From positions 1 through 64,000 of the forward strand of contig JAAEAF010002406.1 of NCBI GenBank assembly GCA_011037195.1: a stretch of DNA of 64,000 nt, read 5' to 3'. Below are positions 48,001-60,000 of the stretch, piece by piece; position 1 is the stretch's first letter; each line of letters opens with the position of its first letter. A model generated the notes under the pieces. It was given only the letters and a program-made list of their open reading frames with translations. It did not search any database and was not told the DNA's origin. Source of the stretch: Triatoma infestans. Lineage: Eukaryota; Arthropoda; Insecta; Hemiptera; Reduviidae. The position numbers and the translations under genes are program-made.

Positions 48001-51000
48001 AAGCACAACCGGGTTCTGATCCTGGGTACGCCAAGTTGCTCATGACCAGTCGCCGTTTGCTTGCCGACCGCGATGAAGTATTTTCAAATCTCACCGCTAT
48101 TCATGACAGAGTAACAACTTTACAGTTACCTCAGTTAGCTACCCTTCAGGCGTATGTGTCGAGAGCAGAAAAACTCAATGAAAAGTTTGAAACCATACAA
48201 AGTAAAATGAAAGATATCAATTTCTTACTCGAAACTAGCGATCAGCTTGAAATAAACCAGGTTAGCAATTCATTCACGGACTTAATTGTACATATTGAGT
48301 CACGGTATTTACTCTTAAAGAAGCAGGAGCCACCTCCTCCTACCGCAGATACACATATTAGTACCTCGCCTCACCCTATTTTCAATCCGCTGCCTCGAAT
48401 ACCCATTCCTCAATTCGCCGGGAATATTGATCAGTGGCCTGAATTCCACAGTACTTATAAGTCGCGGGTTCACGACGTTAAAGAATTATCTCAAGTTCAG
48501 AAATTTCAATACTTGAAATCGGCCATAACAGGAGAGGCTGCTGCTGTTATTTCTGGCCTTTCTTTCACTGAAGAAAATTATTTAGTCGCGTACAACGCAC
48601 TCGTTTCCCGTTACGCTAACCCTCGCAGAATTGCCGCTATGTATTTATCAAAGATAACTAGTTTCAAGAGAAGTTCCTCTCCTTCGTTAAATAATCTCAG
48701 GTCCTTTTTGAATGTTCACCAAAACTCTGTCAGTGCCCTTAAGGCTTCAAATTTGTCAGATTTATGCGACTTCCTGCTGTTTTCGATTTCACTTCAAAAT
48801 TTAGATCCCGTAACAGCTCGTAAATTCGAAGACAGGATTGCCACAGCTGGTATTCCTACCTATCAACAACTTATAGATTTTGTAGTTTCTCAGGTACAAA
48901 TATTGGAACTGTCGCCCGGTATTTCATTCAACACTCATGGCCCTACAGCTGTCAAGGAATTCAAATCGAATTCTAAGCAAATATTTATGTTGAATTCTTC
49001 ATCTTCACTTAGAAAATCGATGTCAAAGGTACAGCGCTCCAGATCATCCGCTCAAATCTGTGTGTACTGTAAATCCGCTCACTCGGTGTTTTCTTGTCCC
49101 CAATTTGCCGCTCTCACCATAGATCGAAGATATGACTTTATACGCCAACAAGAAAAATGTTTTAATTGTTTCGGTTCACATGTCCGGCGATACTGCAAAT
49201 CTAAATCGGTTTGCCGCTTATGTAATTCCAACAGCCATCACACACTGCTGCATCCACAGGTTATCCGTGATTCACCTATCTCGCAGTCAGTCAATAACGC
49301 TTCACCTCAAATTAATTCTGTTTCTACCGCAGATTCTAATGTTCCTGAACAAACTTGTTTATTCAATTCATCAAACCCGCATATTCCAATGGTGTTACTA
49401 GGTACCTTAACCGCCACTATAATGGACTCAATGGGCCAGAGTCGTACTATTCGCGCCGTTATTGACCCGGGATCACAAGTATCGGTAGTCACACAATCTT
49501 GCGTACATGCAACAGGTTTGTTTGTGAATCGTCTACGTACTCAAGTGTCATGTGTGGGTAATACACGTACTTCCACTACGGGCATCACCGGCCTAACGCT
49601 ACACTCTCGTGTTTCCGACTTCAAATTGACATTCCAAGCATTGGTTATGCCTTCTATTGCGCCGTTGCTACCCGCTAAACAAATTTCTTCTGACGTCATG
49701 TCTCGTTTCAGGCACTTAGCATTGGCCGATCCTACATTCGACACTCCTTCTCCTATTGATGTTTTACTTGGCGCAGACGTGTTTCCGCAACTGCTTTTGC
49801 AAAATTCTTACGGCACCGATACTAGTACTCCTTCCGCAATCTCAACCCAATTTGGATGGGTTATACTTGGACCTCTTGAAAATGATGAAACTTTCGTAGA
49901 CCCCATTTCGCTTCATATGTCGTGCGATATATCCGCTCAACTGCAAAACTTTTGGGCTATCGAAGAAATCCCCACTTCATATATATCTAACCCAGATGAT
50001 GATAGAGTGGAGGAGCATTTTTCTACGACGCACACTCGCAATTCTGATGGGCGTTATGTCGTTTCACTGCTTTTTAAGACCGAAGCCTCTACATTTGCAG
50101 TTAACGCTTACTCGCCGATCCATTCACTCAATCGTCTCGAAAATAAACTCAATAAAATTCCGTCTCAGTTCAGTGCTTATAATGAATTTATGCGCGAATA
50201 TCTAAGCCTGCAGCATATGTCGAACGCTATCACCTCCGCGAAATATATAATTCCTCATCACGTGGTATGGAAAACTCAGAAAGACTCGTGTAAAATCTGA
50301 GTGGTTTTTAACACATCCGCTAAAGATGTTAACAACATTTCTCTTAACGATTGCCTAATGTCAGGGCCCAAACTTCAACGGGATATTCATGCCATTTTAT
50401 TATCATTTCGTTTGCATGCCGTGGCGTTGTGCGCCGATATTGAGAAAATGTATCGCCAAATATTGGTGCGTCCGGAGGATCGCGTACACCAACACATTGT
50501 TTGTCGTACTGGCTCCAACGCGACCATTCAAGAAATGGAGCTCAACACTGTAACATACGGTTTAACTCCTTCTGCCTTTCTGGCTCAGCGTGTTCTCATT
50601 CAACTCGCTCATGATGAGGGTGAACGATTTCCTCTTGCCTCTCAGGCGCTCCGGCATTGCACATACTTCAATGATATCATCACCGGTGCCCCTAATATTG
50701 ATGCCGCACAGACTCTTCGCCATCAACTCATTGAATTACTAAATAAAGATGGAGTCACCTTGAAAAAATGGTCATCAAACCACTCAGAACTCTTCAATGA
50801 ATGGCAGGATGATCCGCATTGTTCTGCGCTACGATTTCACGCTGATGATATTTCAATTAAAATTCTGGGAATCCTATGGGATCCATTATCTGACACGTTT
50901 CGTTTTTCTGTTTCGCCATTCGAAGGTGAGCTCTCCAAAAGAAATCTGCTTTCATACATTGCTCGTATTTTCGACCCTTTAGGTTTTTTAGCTCCCATTA

Positions 51001-54000
51001 CGTCCACGTTAAAAATTCTGCTGCAACAGTTATGGATCGCAAATCTAGATTGGGAAGACCCGTTACCTATTCACTTAAATTCAACGGCCAATAAGATTCT
51101 CGAACAACTACCTCTTGTATCACGATTTAGCATTCCCCGCTACATATCACATTCAAGTCCCTCAATCGTAGACATTGCTGGGTTCTGCGATGCTTCCGCA
51201 CAGGCCTATGCCGCTGTTTTGTATATTGTATTTCGTGATAACGCCCTCGTTACGCCTACGTTATGGATTGCTAAATCCCGTGTAGCTCCATTAAAACCGC
51301 TCACTATTCCTAGACTCGAGTTGTGCGCTGCTTTACTTTTAACTCGTTTATATGCTTCGCTCGATTTTTCTCTTTTCACTCGTGCTCCTTCAAGGATACA
51401 TTTCTTCTCCGATTCGCGTGACGTGCTTCACTGGCTGCACACACCTCCTCACTTGTTAAACACCTTTGTTTCAAACCGAGTAATTACTATTCGTGAGCTT
51501 GCTTCACAAGCCCAGTGGGCTCATGTACCCACCTCCGACAATCCAGCTGATTTAGCCACCAGAGCTATATTGCCATGTAACTTCATTAACGATGACAAAA
51601 TGCGATTTTGGCTTCGTGGCCCTGCCTTCTTAAATTCTGCTGTTGATGATTGGCCTGCCCCGTTTGACAGTGCCCAACTTAATCATACTCTTGTGTCACC
51701 CGCTGAACCGCAGTGTTTAATTTCTGTAAATTCGTCAAACTCTGATTTAACAGACTACATTCAAAACTTTTCTTCATTGGTTAAACTCAAACGTGTTTTC
51801 GCCTGGATAACCCGCTTTATTAATAACGCTCGAGCTGCTAAATTTAAATCTGATTTGTTTCAAGGACCGTTGTCCGCGTCAGAGCTGACTCAGGCTGAGT
51901 TAACGTTAGTGCGAATCACTCAGCGTCGGTATTTTCCCCAGCTCACCCGAGACTTGAATTCTAACGCTGCCATAGCCATTCCTTACTCCAAATTGTCGCC
52001 TTTTTTGGATTCAACCGGTCTCATCAGGGTGGGCGGGAGACTGATCCTCTCTAAGTTGAGTTTTCATTCAAAGCACCCCTACTGTTGCCAAAGGTGGCGC
52101 ATCTATCTCGACTTATATGTGTTCACTTTCATGTTATGTATTTACACGCGGGCCCTAACACTGTGTTACCCGCTATTCGTTCGCAATTTTGGATACTTTC
52201 TCTTCGTAGTCTTCTTCGTCAATGCATACACAGCTGCATTACTTGTCACCGTTTCAGGGCACAGACTTATCAACCCTTAATGGCGCCGCTTCCGGCACAC
52301 CGCGTCGAATTTATACGACCGTTCGCTCATGTTGGAGTGGATTTCGCTGGTCCGTTTTCCACTCGCACCTCAACACTTCGCAAATACCACCTAACTAAGG
52401 GTTATCTATGTTTATTCATATGTTCCGCTTTCCGCACTCTAGTCAACGTGGGCGACGTAGTATACATCAAGTTTGCCAACACCTCTCCGCTTTCGTGGCC
52501 ATTGGGGCGCATCCTTAACCTCTTCCCTGGACCCGATCGTATCTCCCGCGTCGCCTCCATTCGCACCCGTGACGGCGTTGTCACTCGTCCGGTGCGCAGT
52601 CTCATTCCTCTTCCTATCCAGGGCTGAGTACAACTCACCCCACTATCCCTATCTCCCTGTTTTCCCTGATTCCTTATACCCTATCCTTCCTTGAATTTTC
52701 CCATTATGGTACCCTCAGTAAAATCTTAACGATTTTAGGTGGGCGGTATGTTTAATCTCATGACTCCTTTTTGTTCCCCAATATATGCCTTCCGCAACAC
52801 ATATGTTACTTTCGGCTGTTGTCGTACTTACGATAATTTCCGATTGCCATTGTTCAGCTTCACCTCCAATCAGTTAGTTCGCTACTAGTTCTGTTCGAAA
52901 ACTGTTGTACCATACGCTCGTACACGCACGGAAGTGCTCTCTACTTTCCACCGTGCTACCTCGCATGTCAAGTGTATTTCGTTTTCTCTCTGTTAGTTTA
53001 CCGCAAAGTATACGAGCGTCTCGTTTCTCACCTCTTTCGTTACACCGCATTTTCACGGGTACACAGTTTTCCGCTATTCTCGTTACACCGCATGTTCCCT
53101 GCTTGAGTACAGAACATCATACAAAGGAATCTACTTATGCCTACTTGGCCTTCAATCTGCTCGCCTTTTAGACTGGAGGACACCATCTACGTTCACAAAG
53201 GTATCTGGGGCGGGGGGTGGGGGAGTCGACTCTCTTTTCCTTTTGGGATCGCTTTCCTTGGAGCGTTGCTACGCCGGTGTCCACATCTTACAAGGTAAGC
53301 GTTCTATTATTCATTATTATTGAAATTACTATTCTCTGTTTCCCCGCATTAAGAACTACACCTCAAATACAGTCCACTTACCGCATTTGTTTGACAAGAT
53401 CAAACAATAAGTCTATCAAATTTATATAGAGACTATCTTACATCTCTCATATCAACCTTGTGGCGAGGAATTGGATTCCATGTTAACCTTAGCAATGACA
53501 CTCTGCCCTTGCTTCTGGAAAATGAGACGGTATATAATGCCTTCAAAATGTTTGCGGAATCTGCTCTGTCGCGGCGTATGTCCTGGAGTCTTTCCCTTGG
53601 GTAGGCGGAGTGAATGTTTTGTGTGATAGTAATTTGTTGCTTGTCTGTAGTCTGTGTGCGTTAGATTCCGGGCAGCTGTAGAATTTTAGATGACCTCTCA
53701 GGAATATCGAGTACTGAGGAGGTTCCTTAGGTTAGTCTTGTATGGATGTGCAAGGTATGACTGTATTTATTGACTGTGTGAGGTTTGTATGTGTACTAGG
53801 TTATATTGTGGTTAGTCTAGGATGCTTTAGTTTTTATGTTCGCTTATGTGCACTTTTGAGTGCCCATCCCTAGTTTATTTAGTGATTTATGTATATATAG
53901 AAACAGTTCTGTTTATAGTAAAGTCGATTGCGATGGATGAATAGTTTGAGGGCTAGGAAGCGCGCCCTATAGTGTGTTTTGATTAAAAAAAAAAAAAAAT

Positions 54001-57000
54001 CTCTCATATCAACAAGTGTAGTGCGTGACAAAAACATAAGTTAAAGTCCACTCTCTACACAAATTTGGTACACTGACCTCTTACTCTGATGATGGATGAG
54101 AATACCAAAACCAGTCAGGACCAACTTTATTAGGTACGTTACGACGGCTTTTTTATATATATATATTTTTTTTTTTTAGAATTGCACCCTTGAAAGAAGA
54201 AGAAGCCTATCTGAAACCAAGAATTCTTTTGTATCGTCATGCTATGACTGATTCAGAAATTGAAGTTATCAAAAAATTGGCCCAACCTAGAGTAAGTAGC
54301 AAATTAACCTATATCTAATAGAAATAAATTTTCACATACCAATCATTTGTGTTCATTCGTTCGATTGAAGTTATTAAAAAAAGAATGATTTTTTGAAATG
54401 TGTTGCATGCGTTGCGTTAACAAAGGCAGTTAACTAAAACCATAACTTGTTTTGATTTCTGGAAGTTTTATGATTGGTCGATATCAGAAATACTTATTTT
54501 TAATTTTCCGTCTTTATAACTAGTATGTAATTTATAATTATTTTTCTATTTAGCCCAGAATTATATTGATGTTTGTTACACTGAAGCTTAGAAGTCATGC
54601 ATTGTATGACGCCCTACATGGGAACTAGATAATATAGAATAGAATAGAATCGGGGGGGGGGGGAGCCTCATTCCACTGCGACCTACAAATTGAGGTCTAT
54701 TTGGATCCCCTTAAGTTACAGAATAGCCCCCAGCTTTGCCCTCCTAATCAATCCTAGCAAAGCTGAGAGCGGCTCCGTCATGAAGCTTTCAGCTTCGGGA
54801 TTGCCCGTCCCCAGTTGAAGAAACCTAATCCTCGCCAGGCCGGCGCACTCACAAAGGATGTGCGCCGGGGTCTCCTCCTCTACCTTGCAGAATCGGCATA
54901 CCGCACTATCCGCAAGTTGTAGGTGGTGCATGTGTCTATTCAGCCTACAATGCCCTGTTAGTAGACCCACAGTTAACCTTATATCCCTTCGGGTTTGGCT
55001 CAGTAGGTCTTTGGTAAATTTAGGCAAATGTCTTTTAATGAAGAGCTTTGCCTGCCTCTGTCCTGGTGTTCCCTCCCACCAACGCAGACGCTGATCTTCT
55101 ATCCACCCCTTGATAGAAGTTTGGATGAGGCTCCTGGACAAGCCGCAGAAGGGTTCGGGGCCTATAAAGGTATCCTGCGAGCCCTCCCTCGCTAGGGCAT
55201 CCGCCCTCCAGATAATATATCTGGAACGTTATTTGCTTTACTCCTAGTAATCTTACGATCATGCTAATGTTTCACCCGGAAATACAAGTTCTAGGGTCCC
55301 CTAAATACGAAAAAAAAATGTTCATATAGAATAGGTTAACGATTTTCTCTATGCTTCTCCTGCATAGATAGAAACGTATCACTTTTATTTAAAAATTTTT
55401 TCTGAAAAAATTAATTTTATAGTGTAGTGGGAGGTCTGTCAGCTAGTTTAAAATTAAATTTGCACAAGCTTTCCAAGCTTTGACATAGAGCGCTCCATAT
55501 AAGGCCGCTGAGGTATAGAAGTAAAATCGCCTCCACCATTTTTATGACCAGCCCAACTAAATATTGTAACGTTACAATTTTAAAGAATATTTCTTGGGTT
55601 AATTGTATTAATTAGAGTAAGAGAAAGTCGTGTGAGTGTTTCACACCAGATTTTTTTTATTTCTAGGAGTTGCCAAGTAACCAGTTAGTTGATATCCTTG
55701 CTCTGAAGTAAATTTCCAACAGTCTGATCTCAAAAACTTTCTTTAAAAAAAATGAAACTAATATTATTGTAAACAAAATAAATTAAAAAGAAAATAAGCA
55801 ATCAGATTTTATATATTCAATTTTTTTCATCAATTCTGACATCATTGCACTTCTCAATGCACTTGCACTTGTCTCTCCTTAAGAGACAACAGTGCTCACT
55901 ATCTAAGTGCTGTAGAGACTTCTAGGAGGAGAAAAATCTAAAGGCAGCACTGCCTGGACTGGAAATTGCGTATGAGTATGCAATCTCAGCGCGCTTCTAC
56001 TGAGTTAATCCCGTTCCATAATTTATTATTTGTAAATTAAGGAGCATCAACGAGTCTGAAATCCATTAGTGCCAAGATGCTTCTCAGTGAAGTTCACGCC
56101 TCCGGGCAGTGTGCTGTCGTTACAAACCTTCTGTATATCTCCGGTCAGTGAGATATAAAGGCTCCTAAAAGAAGAAAATCGAAGGGCAGTACTGTCAGGA
56201 CTCGATTCAAAGGTCTCCGCGAGTCAAGCGCGGCTACAATAAAGCTAATCCCATCCCTAATTATTATTATTATTACATGTATTTATTGTATATTAAAGAA
56301 ATAATTAATTATTATGGATATAAATATGGACCGATTCGTGAGGGCAAATTCAGTGTTGACCCAGCATCATGAGAATAAGGGGTGTAACAGTTTGTAACGA
56401 GGACTAGAACTAAATGACGGTGGACTAAATCCCCATAATAATAATAAAAAAAATCTACATCTAGCCTAGCCTAGGCCCTTCCGTGGCTGTTGGGCCAAAG
56501 GTTTTATTAAGGATAAATAAAAAATAATTTTTTTTTTTATAAAAGTGAATAAAATAATACAATAAAAATAATGTCATCGGTCTGATAAAAGAAAAAAAAA
56601 GGAGTAAGAGAAAGTAAAAATTGTGTTTTCTAGTCCGCATTAGTTTTGGATCTGACGGTTAAAAATATACATCATTCACTTTTTTAGTGAAATAATTTTC
56701 AAATTATTATGTTTTTTTTTTTTTTTAAATATTCAATAAATTGTTGACAGTTACAACGTGCTACCGTACAGAATCATAAGACTGGCGAATTGGAAACTGT
56801 ACATTACCGTATATCAAAATCAGCGTGGCTTACCGATGCAGAATCAGATGTTGTGGCCAGAATATCACGTAGAGTTGAAGATATGACTGGTTTGACGACA
56901 TCAACATCAGAAGAACTTCAAGTTGTCAATTATGGAATTGGAGGACATTATGAGCCACATTTTGATTTCGCCAGGGTACGTAAAATATATAAAATAAAAA

Positions 57001-60000
57001 AATCGAAGCTTGTTTGATACAAATAACAAAATAGTATGCTGAAGATAAGTAAGTAGACTGTTCGAAATGACACTTTTCTGACTGAAGTTATTATGTGATT
57101 TCTATGGTTCAGCCCCAGTATCCATGTATGTATTTGTTCTCTTAAGACCAAAAAAGTGGGTTTAAGAAAATTATATGTACTCACATACATGTGTATATGT
57201 GAACAAATTTCTCAAGAAAGAAAAATTGCTTAAAACTTAAACTCAATCGCTTAAACGAAAAAGCTTAAGCTTAAATTGGTATCGCGGTATTCTTGAAAAC
57301 GGCTTCAGGTTTTTTTTTTTTTTAAGCACTACAGCCCTAAAAGGGCCCTGGCTTCCTTCATAATTTTCTTCCACCCACTCCTGTCCACTACCTTGGACCT
57401 CCATCTCCTGACCTTGAGCTTTCTTAAGTCCTCCTCTACTCCTCCAACCATCTTCTTCTTGGCTGCCTACCTTTCTTCTACTTTCGGGCTTATTTCTATG
57501 CAACTTGCTTACTACTGAATTCCTATCCATTCGCTCAACGTGGCCTAGCCAGTCATGCCTTTTCCCCTTAATTTCCGCGACCAGATCCGGTGACGCATAT
57601 AATTCCTTTAACTCCTGATTACCTCTTATTTTCCATACCCCGTTTTGCAGCTTGGACCGAAAATTCTTGTCAGAATTTTCCTTTCCCAAACTCGTAGCGT
57701 ATCGCAGTCACCTCGTTTAAGTAACCAGGTTTCACTCGCGTATAATACTACAGGGCGAACAACTGTCTTATAAATCCGGAGCTTATGATTGCGCGAAATG
57801 GTATTGGAATTTATCACCCGCTTCAATGCGAAACAACATCTGGAACCTGCGGCTAATCTTTCCTTAACTTCGCTTGTCACCTCTCACTGCGTTGTAAAAG
57901 TGCTGCCCAAATATTTGAACAACTTAACATTTTCAAAACGCCTTCCGTTTAAGTTGACCTAATTAGACCGACAAATTACGTTGTCAAACCTTGACGCCAG
58001 CATATACTTAGTTTTTTCGTAATTAATCTTTAAACCCACAGACTTTGCTTTTCTTTCTAACTGCTCATAACTCTCTTCTAGAACTCTGAAAGTCCTTCCG
58101 ATTAGGACGACATCATCTGCATATGCAAGATATTGTCTGGATCTGTTGAAGATCGTTCCATTGGGGTTCAAATCTATATTTCTAATTACATGCTCTAAAC
58201 TAAGGTAACGGCTTCAAGTATTTTCATTAAACTACGCATAATAATTACACACATAAGGGATGATAATTTTATCTGGAAATCTTAAAGCAAACCTTGATTT
58301 TAGTGGCAATCTGTGGGACTCAGCTCTAACAAGTCTTTTAAAGTTTTATTGAGAACTGAAAGTGTCGCTTGTTATGGTCGGTCAACAGTATGCAAGTAGC
58401 TCAAGTATGCTACTCCATAATCAATGAGTAATAGTTTCGTTTTATCATCACTTTATATTTGTAGGAAATAAATAGTAAATGTTTCGTAAAAATTTTAAGT
58501 TTGAAGAAAATTCGTCAATTACAGTTTTAATAATAATAGTTTTCAAGTACAGTTTTAATAATAGTCGCATGTTTCACACAAGATTTTATAGACGTTAAAT
58601 TCTTTTCGGGAATCAGTGTACTCCGAACTGCAAAATCTGTTGTTCCCTCGAAGTCTTCTCATGCATTCACTGCCGCCTCACATAGTGGTCTCTCGTTATA
58701 GACAACACTGCCCATCCCGGTGGTGGAAAATCTAAGGGCAACACTGCTGGTCTCGAACCCGGGATCTCCGTCTGGGAGTCCAGCACGCCTATCATTGATC
58801 AAATCCCTTCCCTTATATTTATACAAATGTAGTAATTTTATATTATGCTTTTATTTTTGAATGTTATTGTTCACAGAGAGAAGAAACAAATGCATTCAAA
58901 TCATTAGGTACAGGAAATCGTATTGCAACTACTTTATTTTATGTAAGTTTATTTCTGTACTTAAATTTAAAATATTATCTATATATAATTGTGCTAATTT
59001 AAATAAAAAAAAATCCAGATGAGCGATGTATTACAAGGCGGTGCGACAGTGTTTCCAATGTTAAAACTGGCACTGTGGCCAGAAAAAGGAACAGCTGCGT
59101 TTTGGCTAAATCTTCATCCAGATGGAGAAGGTGATAAATCTACTTGGCATGCTGCTTGTCCTGTACTGGCTGGTTCTAAATGGGGTTTGTATTCTCGGAC
59201 TTTTTTATTTACAGTTTTTTTTTTTAAATAAATATAGTTTTGATATTACTTACTTTAATCTTACAGTTTGACGAGGTAAGCGATATTTTCTTCGTACGGA
59301 ATACGAGGAATTAAAGGAGCGAAGCCCTTAAATTAGTAAATGTTATTTATATTAAATTGAGATGCTAGCGTCTGTTGTTACCCCCTATTGCTTCTAATGC
59401 TCCTAAATTCCCATATTAATCACTAGATAAGGAGCAAGATTAGCTCAGTGATAGTGCGCTGGATTAGGAACGCAGAGTTCCCGGGTACAAGTCCCTAGAT
59501 TTGCTCACCCTTGGATCTTCTTCAGTGTCTGAATTCACTTTGAAACTTTATTTTCGCGTGCGATTCTCGGTCCTAGGATATCATTTCCATTATGAATAAT
59601 ATACTCGCATGGTAAAGGACGTTTACTATCCGCCTTCCACTTTTAAGACTTCCTAAAGCCCGCCAGAGAAAATAGGCATTTCTATTATTAATTTTATTTT
59701 TATTTTCTTAAAAGTATAGTAGTACTTTAAGGGTGATTTCTGGTCAGTTCTGATCAGCTTTCTGAGATGGTGGCTTACCTAGGCGCTCCTCAAGTGGCGT
59801 TCGATTCCTGATTCATTCATTCGAACAATCCCTCATCAGCGACAACGGAAGAACGATCTGATCTTGGCTCATCTTAAAGGCTGGTGTCCCTATTTTTCGA
59901 AAAGTTTAAACTAAAACGCTGGCGTATTATGGTGCAGCACCCTGTCTATTTCCACTCCTCAAATTTCTTCGGTTGCTGCCTGTGCGCTTAGCGAATCTCA

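Larger units (their letters stand above)
46504..53406 (+). mobile_element. full-length BEL/Pao LTR retrotransposon, inactivated
   Basis: 6,903 bp inside P4HA intron 6, in the gene's orientation. Two LTRs start TG and end ACA. They are flanked by the perfect 5-bp target duplication ATAAG (46499-46503 and 53407-53411). Between them are a primer site, gag-protease, reverse transcriptase, RNase H and a damaged integrase in BEL/Pao order. No envelope ORF is seen. Breaks: an in-frame stop at 50298-50300, a changed catalytic Asp in the reverse transcriptase, a frameshift near 52080 and a deletion in the integrase core. It cannot mobilise itself; whether it is spliced out harmlessly is unknown. Confidence 0.93.

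Noticed and set aside
59760..59830. A seventh SINE head in intron 10
   Set aside because: Only a B-box-like motif; no A box or body that matches the SINE families.
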